Positions 29,236 to 39,292 of a stretch of DNA of 64,000 bases are shown one piece after another. Position 1 is the stretch's first letter. Each line of letters begins with the position of its first letter. Under the pieces are notes generated by a model. That model made no database searches, was not told where the DNA came from, and worked only from the letters and a program-made list of their open reading frames with translations. The position numbers were made by a program, and so were the translations under genes. This DNA is from Salipiger pallidus (lineage in GTDB: Bacteria > Pseudomonadota > Alphaproteobacteria > Rhodobacterales > Rhodobacteraceae), in contig NZ_BMJV01000001.1 of assembly GCF_014643635.1 (NCBI RefSeq), positions 744,001 to 808,000 of the forward strand, given 5' to 3'.

Positions 29236-30315
29236 ATGCCCCGCAGACCGGCAGGCAAGGCGATGATCGAAACCGCAGGCGGACAGCCGCCCTTCAACGT
29301 GATGATCGTTGGACAGTCCGGGCGGCTGCAATACGAAGCACTGATCTTTGCCATCTCCATGGCGCAGGCATGCGGAAAGGCTGGGGCCCGATCAGGCGCC
29401 TCCGTTGGCGGACAAGCAGGCAGACAGATCCCCCCGCGCCTCTTCGTGGCCGAACCTCAGCCCGGCCCCCTCTGGCCCGGCGATCCGCGCATCACCGATG
29501 GTGCGGTGCTGGAGCTTCTGGCCGAGCACGGCGCGACAATCCTGCCCTTCGAGAGCCGCCATTTTGGCGCCGCCTACCCTTATGGCAACAAGATCGAGGC
29601 GCTGGCCGCCCTGCCCGAGGGCGAGCCGTTCGTGTTCTTCGACACCGACACGCTGGTGCTGGACGACCTCGCGCGCGTGCCCTTCGACTTCGCCCGCCCC
29701 ACCGCCTCTCTGCGCCGCGAAGGGACATGGCCGCTGGTGGAGCTTTACGGCCCGACGATGACGCAGACATGGCGCGCGCTCTATGACCGCTTCGCGCTAG
29801 ACTTTGACAGCTCGCTCGATACGGCATGGCCCGACGGCTACTGGCAGCGCTATCTCTATTTCAACGCTGGATTTTTCTTCTACCGCTGCCCGCGCATCTT
29901 CGGTCAGCGGTTCCTCGACTACGCCCTGACCATCCGCGACGACGCTCCCGAAGAGCTGGTGTGCCAAAGCCTTGATCCATGGCTCGATCAGGTGGCACTG
30001 CCCCTGGTGATCCATTCGCTGGGCGGTGGGCGCAGCACCCTGCCCGAGGGCGTGCTGGATGGGCAGGTCACCTGCCATTATCGCACCCTGCCCTTGCTGT
30101 ATGCCCGCGAGGACGACCATGTCATCCGGGTTCTTGAAGAGTTGGCCGCGCCCAACCGCATCAAGACGGTGCTTAAGCAGTACGATCCCATCAAGCGCAT
30201 GGTCTACCAGGGCCGTGGCCAGAAGGCCCGCGCCCTGTTCGACCGCGAGGATCTGCCGCGCCGCGAGCAGGGCTTTCGCAACCGGTTGAAACGCGAAGGC
30301 TTATGGATGCGCTGA
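29236..30315 (+). CDS. Putative glycosyltransferase-like protein with DxD motif
   Basis: 359 residues (332 or so if the ATG at 29263, MIETAGGQ, is used). It has the outline of a GT-A fold: FNVMIVGQSGRLQYEAL at the first strand, FVFFDTDTLVLDDL with a metal-binding DxD, YFNAGFFFYRCP and SLDPWLDQVALPLV. The C-terminal 60 residues are basic and helical. No signal peptide or membrane segment is visible, so it is probably cytoplasmic. The linker ACGKAGARSGASVGGQAG looks like a low-complexity insertion. I would have expected lpxC or ftsZ-like genes beside ftsW-side dcw genes, but neither is here. Acceptor unknown. Confidence 0.6.
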   Translation: MPRRPAGKAMIETAGGQPPFNVMIVGQSGRLQYEALIFAISMAQACGKAGARSGASVGGQAGRQIPPRLFVAEPQPGPLWPGDPRITDGAVLELLAEHGATILPFESRHFGAAYPYGNKIEALAALPEGEPFVFFDTDTLVLDDLARVPFDFARPTASLRREGTWPLVELYGPTMTQTWRALYDRFALDFDSSLDTAWPDGYWQRYLYFNAGFFFYRCPRIFGQRFLDYALTIRDDAPEELVCQSLDPWLDQVALPLVIHSLGGGRSTLPEGVLDGQVTCHYRTLPLLYAREDDHVIRVLEELAAPNRIKTVLKQYDPIKRMVYQGRGQKARALFDREDLPRREQGFRNRLKREGLWMR

Positions 30316-30490
30316 CTACGGCGCCAGATGCCCACGTTTGCGTCACACGCCCGGCAAGGCGCTTCCCAAGTCGTTCCCTCTTTGCTACCATTCGCGCAAG
30401 ATCCGGACAAATCCGGACAACCTGAGGCAGTCGCCGGAGCAGTCCGGCCAAAAACGCCGGACCACCCGGCGACCAGAGAGCGGTGATCCC

Positions 30491-31657
30491 ATGACGGAAA
30501 TGGTTTACGGCACGGCCCCCGTGCGCGAGGGCGAACCCGTATTGCCCAAATGGTGGCGTACGGTCGATCGCTGGGCGTTGTCCTGCATCCTGATGCTGTT
30601 TGGCGTGGGCATCCTGCTGGGCCTCGCCGCTTCCCCCCCCTTGGCGGAACGCAACGGGCTGGCGCATTTCCACTACGTGCAGCGACAGGCGTTCTTCGGC
30701 GCGCTGGCGCTGACTGTGATGCTGTTTACCTCCACGCTCAGCCCCACGGTGGTGCGCCGCATCGCGGTCATCGCCTTTGCCGGGGCATTTCTTGCGCTGC
30801 TTGGCTTGCCGTTCCTCGGCACGGATTTCGGCAAGGGCGCGGTGCGCTGGTATTCACTCGGCTTCGCCTCGGTGCAGCCGTCGGAATTCCTCAAGCCGGT
30901 CTTCGTCGTGGTCGCTGCGTGGATGATGGCCGCCAGCCAAGAGATCGGAGGCCCCCCGGGCAAGCTCTGGTCCTTCGGCCTTACGGTGACCATCGTGCTG
31001 ATCCTCGCCCTGCAACCGGACTTCGGACAGGCCTGCCTCGTGCTCTTCGGCTGGGGTGTGATGTGGTTCGTCGCGGGCGCGCCGATGATGCTGCTGGTAG
31101 GGCTTGCGGGCCTCGTGGTGATGGGCGGCATGGTCGCCTACAACGGCTCCGAGCACTTCGCCCGCCGCATTGACGGCTTCCTCACCCCGGAGGTCGATCC
31201 CCGCACCCAGCTGGGCTATGCCACCAACGCCATCCAGGAAGGCGGCTTCTTCGGCGTGGGCGTCGGTGAAGGCCAGGTGAAATGGTCCCTGCCGGACGCG
31301 CATACTGACTTCATCATCGCCGTCGCGGCCGAGGAATACGGCCTCATCCTCGTGCTTGTGATCATCGCACTTTACACCGTGGTGGTGGTGCGGTCCTTCC
31401 TGCGCCTGATGCGCGAGCGCGATCCCTTCATCCGGCTTGCGGGCACCGGCCTTGCGGCGATGTTCGGCGTGCAGGCGATGATCAACATGGGCGTTGCCGT
31501 GCGCCTGCTGCCCGCCAAGGGCATGACCCTGCCCTTCGTGAGCTACGGCGGCTCGTCGCTGATCGCCGGCGGGCTGGCGGTGGGCATGCTGCTGGCGCTG
31601 ACCCGCAGCCGTCCGCAAGGCGAGATCGGCGAGATCCTGCGCGCCCGAGGCCGCTGA
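30491..31657 (+). CDS. ftsW: FtsW, peptidoglycan glycosyltransferase of the divisome
   Basis: 388 residues from the ATG at 30491 (MTEMVYG); the frame extends upstream but the family starts here. A SEDS-family inner-membrane protein with about 10 membrane segments that polymerises lipid II at the septum together with FtsI. SEDS blocks visible: GAVRWYSLGFASVQPSEFLK, LILALQPDFGQA, GFLTPEVDPRTQLGYA, LPDAHTDFIIAVAAEE and LPFVSYGGSSLIA. It is the first plus-strand dcw gene here. Downstream a GC-rich imperfect hairpin (about 31668-31705) separates it from murG. Confidence 0.95.
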   Translation: MTEMVYGTAPVREGEPVLPKWWRTVDRWALSCILMLFGVGILLGLAASPPLAERNGLAHFHYVQRQAFFGALALTVMLFTSTLSPTVVRRIAVIAFAGAFLALLGLPFLGTDFGKGAVRWYSLGFASVQPSEFLKPVFVVVAAWMMAASQEIGGPPGKLWSFGLTVTIVLILALQPDFGQACLVLFGWGVMWFVAGAPMMLLVGLAGLVVMGGMVAYNGSEHFARRIDGFLTPEVDPRTQLGYATNAIQEGGFFGVGVGEGQVKWSLPDAHTDFIIAVAAEEYGLILVLVIIALYTVVVVRSFLRLMRERDPFIRLAGTGLAAMFGVQAMINMGVAVRLLPAKGMTLPFVSYGGSSLIAGGLAVGMLLALTRSRPQGEIGEILRARGR

Positions 31658-31765
31658 GCCGACGCGCGGGGCGGCAGGGCTTTCGCCCCTGCCCCGCCTG
31701 CGTTAACAGGCGCCGGATCGACCACGAGACCGTGATCGACCCGGCCCAAGGGAGTTTAGGAACAC

Positions 31766-32890
31766 ATGTCAGAACGCTACCGGCGCCCCCTCCTAGTCAT
31801 CGCTGCAGGCGGCACCGGCGGACACATGTTCCCAGCCCAGGCCCTGGCCGAGATCATGCTGCGGCGTGGCTGGCGCGTGAAGCTGTCCACCGACGCGCGT
31901 GGCGCGCGCTACACCGGGGGCTTCCCCCACACCACCGAGATCGAACAGGTCAGCAGCGCTACCTTCGCGCGCGGCGGCATTTTCGCCAAGATGGCAGCCC
32001 CCTTCCGCATCCTCGGCGGCGTGATCTCGAGCATGCTCGACTTTCGCCGCGACCGGCCCGACGTGGTGGTGGGCTTTGGCGGCTACCCGTCCATCCCCGC
32101 GATCGGGGCTGCGTGGATGATGAAGCTGCCGCGCATGATCCATGAACAGAATGGTGTACCGGGGCGGGTGAACGAGAAATTCGCAAGCAAGGTAGACATC
32201 TTCGCCTGCGGCACATGGCCTACCAAGCTGCCTGAAGGGATTGAGGGCATCCACGTGGGCAACCCGGTGCGCGGCGCGGTGCATGAACGGGCGGGTGCGG
32301 GCTACATCCCGCCCGGGGATTACCCCATGTCGGTGCTTGTCATCGGCGGCAGCCAAGGCGCGCGCATCCTGTCGGACATCGTGCCCCCCGCCATCGAACG
32401 CCTGCCCATGGAGCTGCTGCGCAACCTGCGCATCAGCCACCAGGCCCGCGACGAGGATGGCGAGCGGGTAGCGAAATACTACTACGAACACGGCATTGAC
32501 GCCGACGTGCAGCCGTTCTTCCACGACATCCCGTCCCTCATGTCCGAGGCGCAACTGGTGATCTCGCGCTCAGGCGCGTCCAGCGTGGCGGACATCTCGG
32601 TCATCGGGCGGCCTTCGATCCTGATCCCCTACGCGGTGGCGGCGGGTGATCACCAGACGGTCAACGCGCAAGGGCTGGTGGATGCGGGTGCGGCGATCCG
32701 CATCCCCGAAATCAAGCTCAGCGTCGACAACATGGCCGAGGCCATCACCTCGGTCCTCACCCATCCGCAGGGCGCCGCGCAGATGTCCCGCGCCGCGCTC
32801 ACGGTGGGCCGTCCAGATGCAGCGGAGCACCTTGCAGCGCTGGTCGAAGAACTTGCGGGCATGTCGCCCCCGACCGGCGAAGAACAATAG
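31766..32890 (+). CDS. murG: MurG, lipid II synthase
   Basis: 374 residues. Adds GlcNAc from UDP-GlcNAc to lipid I on the inner face of the cytoplasmic membrane. The N-terminal glycine loop [35 protein letters not shown] and [11 protein letters not shown] are all diagnostic, and [20 protein letters not shown] with [14 protein letters not shown] forms the donor site. ATG at 31766 follows AAGGGAG. It leads directly to murC. Confidence 0.96.
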   Translation: MSERYRRPLLVIAAGGTGGHMFPAQALAEIMLRRGWRVKLSTDARGARYTGGFPHTTEIEQVSSATFARGGIFAKMAAPFRILGGVISSMLDFRRDRPDVVVGFGGYPSIPAIGAAWMMKLPRMIHEQNGVPGRVNEKFASKVDIFACGTWPTKLPEGIEGIHVGNPVRGAVHERAGAGYIPPGDYPMSVLVIGGSQGARILSDIVPPAIERLPMELLRNLRISHQARDEDGERVAKYYYEHGIDADVQPFFHDIPSLMSEAQLVISRSGASSVADISVIGRPSILIPYAVAAGDHQTVNAQGLVDAGAAIRIPEIKLSVDNMAEAITSVLTHPQGAAQMSRAALTVGRPDAAEHLAALVEELAGMSPPTGEEQ

Positions 32891-33006
32891 TCTTGCCCAA
32901 AAGGCAGGACAAAGCCGCAGATCGACATATCATCACGACCGAATACAACACCAAGAACGATGGGGACGGGCAAAGCATGAAAGATGGACTGGCAGCCGGG
33001 AAAGGC

Positions 33007-34407
33007 ATGAAGATGGCGGCAACCAAACTTCCGGGCGACGTGGGCGCCATCCATTTCGTGGGCATCGGTGGCATCGGCATGTCGGGCATCGCCGAGGTTC
33101 TTCTCAACCATGGCTACACCGTGCAGGGCTCGGACCTGAAGCGGTCCAAGATCACCGACCGGCTCGAGGGCATGGGCGCCACGATCTTCGAGGGCCAGAG
33201 CGCCGACAACCTTGCCGACGCCGAGGTGGTGGTGATCTCGTCCGCGATCAAGCCGGGCAACCCCGAGCTCGACGAGGCGCGCCGCCGCGGCATGCCCGTG
33301 GTGCGCCGGGCCGAGATGCTGGCCGAGCTCATGCGCCTCAAGTCCAATGTCGCCGTCGGCGGCACCCATGGCAAGACCACCACGACCACCATGGTCGCGA
33401 CGCTTCTGGACGCGGGCAAGCTGGACCCCACCGTCGTGAACGGCGGCATCATCCACGCATATGGCTCCAACGCGCGCGTCGGCCTTGGCGAATGGATGGT
33501 CGTCGAGGCCGACGAGAGCGACGGCACCTTCAACCGCCTGCCCGCCACCATCGCCATCGTCACCAACATCGACCCCGAGCACATGGAGCACTGGGGCAGC
33601 ATCGAGGCGCTGCGCGACGGGTTCTACCAGTTCGTGTCGAACATCCCCTTCTACGGCCTCGCGGTCTGCTGCACCGACCACCCCGAGGTGCAGGCGCTGG
33701 TGGGCCGGGTCACCGACCGCCGCGTGATGACCTATGGCTTCAACGCGCAGGCCGACGTGCGCGCGGTGAACCTGACCTACAAGAAGGGCGTGGCGCATTT
33801 CGACATCGTCCTCCAGGCCGGAGGCGAGAAGATCGAAGGCTGCACCCTGCCCATGCCCGGCGATCACAACGTGTCGAACGCTCTGGCGGCGGTGGCGGTG
33901 TCGCTGCACCTCGGCATGAGCCATGACGAGATCCGCGGCGCGCTCACGGCCTTTGGCGGGGTCAACCGGCGCTTCACCCGCGTGGGCGAGGTGAACGGCG
34001 TGACCATCATCGACGATTACGGCCACCACCCGGTCGAGATCGCCGCCGTGCTCAAGGCTGCGCGGCAGGCCTCTGAGGGCCGGGTCATCGCGGTGCATCA
34101 GCCGCACAGGTATTCGCGCCTGTCGAGCCTTTTCGAGGATTTCTGCACCTGCTTCAACGAAGCCGACGTGGTCGCCATCGCCGAGGTCTACGGTGCGGGC
34201 GAGACACCCATCGAAGGCGCGTCGCGCGATGACCTCGTGGCAGGCCTCATCCGTCACGGCCACCGCCACGCACGGGCGATCACCTGCGAGGAAGACCTCG
34301 AACGCCTCGTGCGCGAACAGGCGCAGCCCGGCGACATGGTGGTCTGCCTCGGGGCGGGCACCATCTCGGCATGGGCGAACAATCTGCCCGAGCGGCTGAA
34401 GGACTGA
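33007..34407 (+). CDS. murC: MurC, UDP-N-acetylmuramate--L-alanine ligase
   Basis: 466 residues from ATG 33007 ([11 protein letters not shown]); ATGs at 32977 and 33013 are possible and the open frame reaches 32893. It adds L-Ala to UDP-MurNAc. Family blocks: [18 protein letters not shown] for the UDP pocket, [15 protein letters not shown] as the P-loop, [28 protein letters not shown]-type [10 protein letters not shown] and LGAGTISAW. Follows murG after about 116 bases and is followed by a strong hairpin at 34415. Confidence 0.95.
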   Translation: MKMAATKLPGDVGAIHFVGIGGIGMSGIAEVLLNHGYTVQGSDLKRSKITDRLEGMGATIFEGQSADNLADAEVVVISSAIKPGNPELDEARRRGMPVVRRAEMLAELMRLKSNVAVGGTHGKTTTTTMVATLLDAGKLDPTVVNGGIIHAYGSNARVGLGEWMVVEADESDGTFNRLPATIAIVTNIDPEHMEHWGSIEALRDGFYQFVSNIPFYGLAVCCTDHPEVQALVGRVTDRRVMTYGFNAQADVRAVNLTYKKGVAHFDIVLQAGGEKIEGCTLPMPGDHNVSNALAAVAVSLHLGMSHDEIRGALTAFGGVNRRFTRVGEVNGVTIIDDYGHHPVEIAAVLKAARQASEGRVIAVHQPHRYSRLSSLFEDFCTCFNEADVVAIAEVYGAGETPIEGASRDDLVAGLIRHGHRHARAITCEEDLERLVREQAQPGDMVVCLGAGTISAWANNLPERLKD

Positions 34408-34414
34408 GCCGCAC

Positions 34415-34442
34415 GCCAAGATTTTTCAGTAAAAATCTTGGC
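34415..34442 (+). terminator. Hairpin after murC
   Basis: A perfect 12-bp stem, GCCAAGATTTTT (34415-34426) pairing with 34431-34442, around a CAGT loop, 8 bases after the murC stop. The stem itself holds A/T runs, and the pattern looks the same on both strands. It could attenuate transcription between murC and the DUF2484/murB genes. Confidence 0.7.
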
Positions 34443-34561
34443 CCCGCGTCGGCTGCAAGCGCCGCATGGCAGTTCCGGCCAGAGGGCCGGGGCTTGCGGG
34501 ACGGCCCCGCGCAGGACACACTGACGACGCCTGTGTGGGGGCCAAGCCGAGGGGCAGATAC

Positions 34562-34843
34562 ATGACAGTTTCACTCTTTCTCGCCTGCGGCTGGGCGGTG
34601 GCGGCCAATCTCATGGCCATGCTGCCGTCGAAGGACAACCAATGGACCCGGGCCTATATCCTCATCGCCATCGGCATCCCGATCCTGGGCTATGTCACCT
34701 GGCAGAACGGCCCCTGGGTGGGCCTGGTGGTGATGATTGCCGGGATCAGCGTGCTGCGCTGGCCCGTGCGCTACCTGTTGCGCTGGGTACGCGCCCGGCT
34801 CTTCCGCAACCGCCCGAGCCGCGCGAATCGAACCGGCGCCTGA
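34562..34843 (+). CDS. DUF2484-family membrane protein
   Basis: 93 residues from the ATG at 34562 ([18 protein letters not shown]). Three hydrophobic segments (residues 3-17, 28-42, 49-63) make it an inner-membrane protein; the C-terminus is Arg-rich ([14 protein letters not shown]), so probably cytoplasmic. DUF2484 is characteristically found between murC and murB in Rhodobacteraceae, exactly as here, which links it to cell-wall synthesis by position only. No enzymatic motif. Confidence 0.8.
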   Translation: MTVSLFLACGWAVAANLMAMLPSKDNQWTRAYILIAIGIPILGYVTWQNGPWVGLVVMIAGISVLRWPVRYLLRWVRARLFRNRPSRANRTGA

Positions 34844-34886
34844 CGCCCCCTCCCGCCACTCTCGTACCACAGGGCCCCAAGACGCC

Positions 34887-35840
34887 ATGACCGACACGCT
34901 CTCTTCCGCTCTTCCCTCCGACCTGCCGCAGGTGCGCGGCCGACTCAGCGCCGCGCGTGCGCTGTCGGAGATCACCTGGCTGCGGGTGGGCGGCCCGGCC
35001 GACCTGTTCTTCCAGCCCGCCGACGTCGAAGATCTGCAGGACTTCCTGCGCGGACTGCCCGGAACCTACGATGTGTTCCCCATGGGTGTCGGGTCGAACC
35101 TCATCGTCCGGGACGGTGGCCTCAGGGCCGTGGTGATCCGCCTTGGGCGCGGCTTCAACGGAATCGAGACGGACGGCACCCGCGTCACCGCAGGGGCCGC
35201 CGCGCTTGATGCACACGTGGCACGCAAGGCGGCGCAGGCGGGGCTCGACCTGACCTTCCTGCGCACCATTCCCGGCTCCATCGGCGGGGCCGTGCGCATG
35301 AATGCGGGCTGCTACGGCACCTATACCGCCGACCATCTCGTGGAGATCCGCGCCGTCACACGCAGCGGCGATCTCGTGACCATCCCCAAGGCGGATCTTG
35401 GCATGGCCTACCGCCAGAGCGCCCTCACCGAGGGTCATGTCATCGTCGACGCCACCTTCGACGCGCCGCAGGGCGACGCAGACGCGCTGGCGCAGCGCAT
35501 GGAAGACCAGCTGCGCCGCCGGGACGAGACCCAGCCCAGCAAGGACCGCACCGCCGGATCGACGTTCCGCAACCCTGCAGGCTTCAGCTCTACCGGGCGC
35601 GACGACGACACCCACGAGCTCAAGGCGTGGAAGGTCATTGACGACGCCGGAATGCGCGGCGCCACCATCGGCGGTGCGCAGATGAGCCCCAAGCACAGCA
35701 ATTTCCTTGTGAACACCGGAAATGCAACGGCGGCGGAGCTTGAGGCGCTTGGCGAGGAAGTGCGAAAAAGGGTTTTTCAAAACAGCGGAATAGAGCTACA
35801 CTGGGAAATCATGCGGGTCGGAGAACCTGCATCTTCCTGA
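34887..35840 (+). CDS. murB: MurB, UDP-N-acetylenolpyruvoylglucosamine reductase
   Basis: 317 residues from ATG 34887 ([13 protein letters not shown]). FAD enzyme that reduces UDP-GlcNAc-enolpyruvate to UDP-MurNAc with [20 protein letters not shown] and [14 protein letters not shown] bind [20 protein letters not shown] and GSTFRNPAG (with the catalytic Ser region) followed by [12 protein letters not shown] and [11 protein letters not shown] are the reductase blocks. Type I or type II assignment was not attempted. Confidence 0.95.
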   Translation: MTDTLSSALPSDLPQVRGRLSAARALSEITWLRVGGPADLFFQPADVEDLQDFLRGLPGTYDVFPMGVGSNLIVRDGGLRAVVIRLGRGFNGIETDGTRVTAGAAALDAHVARKAAQAGLDLTFLRTIPGSIGGAVRMNAGCYGTYTADHLVEIRAVTRSGDLVTIPKADLGMAYRQSALTEGHVIVDATFDAPQGDADALAQRMEDQLRRRDETQPSKDRTAGSTFRNPAGFSSTGRDDDTHELKAWKVIDDAGMRGATIGGAQMSPKHSNFLVNTGNATAAELEALGEEVRKRVFQNSGIELHWEIMRVGEPASS

Positions 35841-35949
35841 CGCCGTCCAGGCGCCGGGCCTTTGAGATCCGCAAGACATCGCAGGCAGCCTTGGACAGGC
35901 AGGTGGATTTTCGCGGACCTAACAGAATAAAGTGTGGCAAGACTTGATC

Positions 35950-36011
35950 TTGCACCTATAACAAGAAGCGGGGACAGGCCCCGTAATTTATAACAAGGGG
36001 CAAAAAGCCCC
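35950..36011 (+). promoter_or_regulatory. Leader of ddl with promoter-like element and two hairpins
   Basis: The 194-base murB-ddl gap has a promoter-like pair, TGTGGC (35933-35938, counting by eye) and CTATAA (35956-35961) with 17 bases between. Then come two copies of TATAACAAG (35957-35965 and 35990-35998). Each copy is followed by a short hairpin: CGGGG/CCCCG at 35969-35983 and GGGGC/GCCCC at 35997-36011. The second is followed by ATTATTT, like a terminator. Attenuation of ddl-ftsQ-ftsA is possible. Confidence 0.45.
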
Positions 36012-36034
36012 ATTATTTCGAGGCAGTTTTGGGG

Positions 36035-36949
36035 ATGTCGAGCAGGGCAAACCCGAAAGTGGTGGTATTGCTGGGCGGGCCGTCGGCGGAACGCGACGTG
36101 TCTCTCAGCTCGGGCAAAGAATGTGCCGCCGCTTTGAGGGCAGAAGGATTCACCGTAACCGAGGTCGATGCCGGCCCCGATCTGGCGCAGCAGCTTGCGC
36201 AGATCGCGCCGGATGTCGTGTTCAACGCCCTGCATGGGCGCTGGGGCGAAGACGGCTGTGTGCAGGGCCTGCTGGAATGGCTGGGCCTGCCCTACACCCA
36301 CTCGGGCATTTTGTCCTCGGCGCTGGCCATGGACAAGGAACGCACCAAGCAGGTCTACCGCGAGGCGGGACTGCCGGTGGTCGAAAGCCACCTTGCCACC
36401 AAGGCCGAGATCGAGGCCGCCCACGTCATGGCGCCGCCTTACGTGGTCAAGCCCTACAACGAGGGCTCGTCCGTCGGCGTCTACCTGGTGACCGAAGGCG
36501 CCAACACACCACCGAAGCTGTCCCCCGAGATGCCTGAAACGCTCATGGTCGAGGCCTATGTGCCCGGGCGCGAACTGACCACATCGGTGATGGACGGACG
36601 CGCGCTCACAGTCACCGACATCATCACCTCGGGCTGGTACGATTACGACGCCAAGTATTCCGACGGTGGATCGCGGCACGTGTGCCCCGCCGAGCTGCCG
36701 CAAGAGATCTTTGACGCCTGCCTCGATTACGCCCTGCGCGCCCATGAGGCGCTTGGCTGCGCCGGCGTCAGCCGCACCGATTTCCGATGGGACGAAAGCC
36801 GCGGCCTTGCGGGCCTCGTGCTGCTCGAGACCAACACCCAGCCGGGCATGACGCCCACCTCGCTGGTGCCCGAACAGGCCATGGCCTGCGGCATGACCTT
36901 TGGCGCGCTCTGCCGCTGGATGGTCGAAGACGCGCTGGAGAGAGCATGA
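36035..36949 (+). CDS. ddl: D-alanine--D-alanine ligase
   Basis: 304 residues from the ATG at 36035 ([15 protein letters not shown]); a TTG two codons earlier is the other option. ATP-grasp ligase that makes D-Ala-D-Ala for the MurNAc-pentapeptide. [18 protein letters not shown] is the N-terminal block, [16 protein letters not shown] and LPYTHSG bind D-Ala, [15 protein letters not shown] is the ATP-grasp core and [13 protein letters not shown] the C-terminal magnesium/D-Ala site. The stop overlaps the ftsQ ATG (ATGA, 36946-36949). Confidence 0.95.
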   Translation: MSSRANPKVVVLLGGPSAERDVSLSSGKECAAALRAEGFTVTEVDAGPDLAQQLAQIAPDVVFNALHGRWGEDGCVQGLLEWLGLPYTHSGILSSALAMDKERTKQVYREAGLPVVESHLATKAEIEAAHVMAPPYVVKPYNEGSSVGVYLVTEGANTPPKLSPEMPETLMVEAYVPGRELTTSVMDGRALTVTDIITSGWYDYDAKYSDGGSRHVCPAELPQEIFDACLDYALRAHEALGCAGVSRTDFRWDESRGLAGLVLLETNTQPGMTPTSLVPEQAMACGMTFGALCRWMVEDALERA

Positions 36950-37836
36950 CCATTTCCGAGACGCCATCGCAGGTTCACCGCGCCGATCCCGCCCCGTCCC
37001 GGCTGAAATACCGCATCGAGCGGCTCATGCTCACCCCGATCTTCCGCTTTGCCCTGCGCGTCGGCCTGCCGGCGGTGATCGTGGCCGGCGGTGCAGGCTG
37101 GTATTTCTCCTATGAATCCAACCGCGCCATGGTGTTCGACACTTACGCGAACATCCGCGACGAAATTCAATCACGTCCTGAGTTCATGGTCGGCCTGATG
37201 GCTATCGATGGCGCCAGCCCAACGGTCGCGGATGACATCCGCGAGGTGGCCGGCCTCGATTTCCCGATCAGTTCCTTCGATCTCGACCTCGACCTGTTGC
37301 GCGTGCAGCTGTCGCAGCTTGATGCCGTCAAGAAGGTGGACCTGCGGGTGCGCCAGGGCGGCGTGCTGCAGGTGGATGTCACCGAACGCGTGCCCGCAGT
37401 GCTGTGGCGCCTGGGCGACGCGATCGAGATGCTGGACCCCGAAGGCGTCCCCGTGGGGCCGGTGGCGGCGCGAGCCGACCGCCCTGCCCTGCCGGTGATC
37501 GCCGGGATCGGCGCACAGAAAAAAGTGTCAGAGGCCGTGTCCCTCGTGAAAGCCGCGGCGCCTCTTGCGGGGCGGCTGCGCGGGCTGGAACGCATCGGCG
37601 AACGGCGCTGGGACGTGGTCCTGGACCGGGGTCAGCGCATCATGCTGCCCGAGGAGGGCGCGGTGCGCGCGCTGGAGCGCGCCATCGCCATGGACGAGGC
37701 GGTGGACATGCTCGATCGCGACATTGCCGCGATCGACCTGCGGCTGTCCTGGCGCCCGACCCTGAGACTGACCGAGAAGGCGAGCGAAAACTACTGGCGG
37801 ATCAAAGCGCTGGAGACCGGAGAGGCACAACGATGA
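36946..37836 (+). CDS. ftsQ: Cell division protein FtsQ
   Basis: 296 residues. Bitopic inner-membrane divisome protein that links FtsB/FtsL and the septal synthase. A 45-residue cytoplasmic part is followed by one membrane segment (residues 30-52, [19 protein letters not shown]) and a periplasmic POTRA domain. Blocks such as [36 protein letters not shown] and [13 protein letters not shown] match alphaproteobacterial FtsQ. Coupled by ATGA overlaps to both ddl and ftsA. Confidence 0.92.
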   Translation: MTISETPSQVHRADPAPSRLKYRIERLMLTPIFRFALRVGLPAVIVAGGAGWYFSYESNRAMVFDTYANIRDEIQSRPEFMVGLMAIDGASPTVADDIREVAGLDFPISSFDLDLDLLRVQLSQLDAVKKVDLRVRQGGVLQVDVTERVPAVLWRLGDAIEMLDPEGVPVGPVAARADRPALPVIAGIGAQKKVSEAVSLVKAAAPLAGRLRGLERIGERRWDVVLDRGQRIMLPEEGAVRALERAIAMDEAVDMLDRDIAAIDLRLSWRPTLRLTEKASENYWRIKALETGEAQR

Positions 37837-39164
37837 TCGAGCTCTATGAATCCCAGCGCACCATGCGTCACATGCGCAAGGCGGCGATGCAGCGCGGTGT
37901 GGTGGCGATCCTCGACGTGGGCAGTTCCAAGATCGCCTGCCTCGTGCTGCGTTTCGACGGCACAGAGAAGATGAGCGACGACGGCATCGGCTCATTGGCC
38001 GGGCAGTCCGGCTTCCGGGTGATCGGCGCCGCCACCACCCGCTCGCGCGGGGTACGCTTTGGCGAGATCGCGGCCATGGGCGAGACCGAGCGCGCCATCC
38101 GCACCGCCGTGCAGGCCGCCCAGAAGATGGCGGGCATCCGGGTCGACCACGTCATCGTCGGCTTCTCCGGCGCCGAGCCGCGCAGCTACGGCCTTGCCGG
38201 CAAGGTCGAGATCGAGGGCACCATGGTGTCCGAACAGGACGTGGCGCGCGTCCTCTCCGCCTGTGATGTGCCCGATTTCGGCGCGGGCCGGGAGGTGCTG
38301 CATGCGCAGCCGGTGAACTTCGCGCTCGACCACCGCTCCGGGCTGAACGACCCGCGCGGCCAGATCGGGCAGGAGCTGGCCACGGACATGCACATGCTGA
38401 CCGTCAATGCGCAGGCGATCCAGAACATCGCCCATTGCGTCAAGCGCTGCGATCTGGAACTCGCAGGCCTTGCATCGTCCTCCTACGTGAGCGGGATTTC
38501 CGCGCTGGTCGAGGACGAGCAGGAGCTGGGCGCCGCCTGCATCGACATGGGGGGCGGCACCACGGGCGTGTCGATCTTCATGAAAAAGCACATGATCTAC
38601 GCCGACACCGTGCCCATGGGCGGCAACCATGTCACCGGCGACATCTCCATGGGTCTGTCGATCCCCATGGCCATGGCCGAGCGGATCAAGACCTTCTATG
38701 GCGGGGTTCACGCCACTGGCATGGACGACCGCGAGATGATCGAGATCGCGGGCGATACCGGCGACTGGCACCATGACCGCCGCCAGGTGAGCCGAGCCGA
38801 GCTGATCGGCATCATGCGCCCCCGCGTCGAGGAGATCCTCGAGGAGGTGCGCGCCTGCCTCGATGCTGCCGGGTTCGACCACATGCCCAGCCAGCAGATC
38901 GTTCTGACCGGCGCGGCCAGCCAGATCCCCGGCCTTGACGGGCTGGCAAGCCGCATCCTCGGCTCGCAAGTGCGCCTGGGGCGGCCCATGCGGGTGCATG
39001 GCCTGCCGCAGGCAGCGACCGGCCCGGGCTTTGCCAGTGCGGTGGGCATGTGCCTTTTCGCGGCCCATCCGCAGGACGAATGGTGGGATTTCGAGATCCC
39101 GGTCGACAAGTACCCGGCCCGCTCGCTCAAGCGCGCGGTGAAATGGTTCCGCGACAACTGGTAA
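37833..39164 (+). CDS. ftsA: Cell division protein FtsA
   Basis: 443 residues from the ATG at 37833, which overlaps the ftsQ stop. Actin-fold ATPase that anchors FtsZ filaments to the membrane. VVAILDVGSSKIACLVL is phosphate loop 1, IDMGGGTTGVSIFMK loop 2, and GASQIPGL-type TGAASQIPGLDGLA the adenosine block. The C-terminal KRAVKWFRDNW is the membrane-targeting amphipathic helix. Unusually the next gene is not ftsZ but a repeat and a flavoprotein. Confidence 0.95.
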   Translation: MIELYESQRTMRHMRKAAMQRGVVAILDVGSSKIACLVLRFDGTEKMSDDGIGSLAGQSGFRVIGAATTRSRGVRFGEIAAMGETERAIRTAVQAAQKMAGIRVDHVIVGFSGAEPRSYGLAGKVEIEGTMVSEQDVARVLSACDVPDFGAGREVLHAQPVNFALDHRSGLNDPRGQIGQELATDMHMLTVNAQAIQNIAHCVKRCDLELAGLASSSYVSGISALVEDEQELGAACIDMGGGTTGVSIFMKKHMIYADTVPMGGNHVTGDISMGLSIPMAMAERIKTFYGGVHATGMDDREMIEIAGDTGDWHHDRRQVSRAELIGIMRPRVEEILEEVRACLDAAGFDHMPSQQIVLTGAASQIPGLDGLASRILGSQVRLGRPMRVHGLPQAATGPGFASAVGMCLFAAHPQDEWWDFEIPVDKYPARSLKRAVKWFRDNW

Positions 39165-39186
39165 GCGCATCGCCTGGTGATGGGCG

Positions 39187-39251
39187 TGGAGGGGGGCTCT
39201 GCCCCCCGTCCCTGCGGGCCTCCCCCCGGGATATTTGGGGCCAAAGGAAAC
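39187..39251 (+). repeat. Copy B of the GGGATATTT intergenic repeat
   Basis: Follows ftsA by 22 bases. GC-rich head GGAGGGGGGCTCTGCCCCCC forms a short hairpin, then CCCCCCGGGATATTT, eight variable bases (GGGGCCAA) and AGGAAA. The head and the GATATTT/AGGAAA frame match copy A at 17033; only the internal bases and head length differ. No inverted partner follows here. Confidence 0.75.
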
Positions 39252-39292
39252 GGGCCCTTGTTTCGGGGCGCGGTTCGTGGTCCTGAGCAGGC

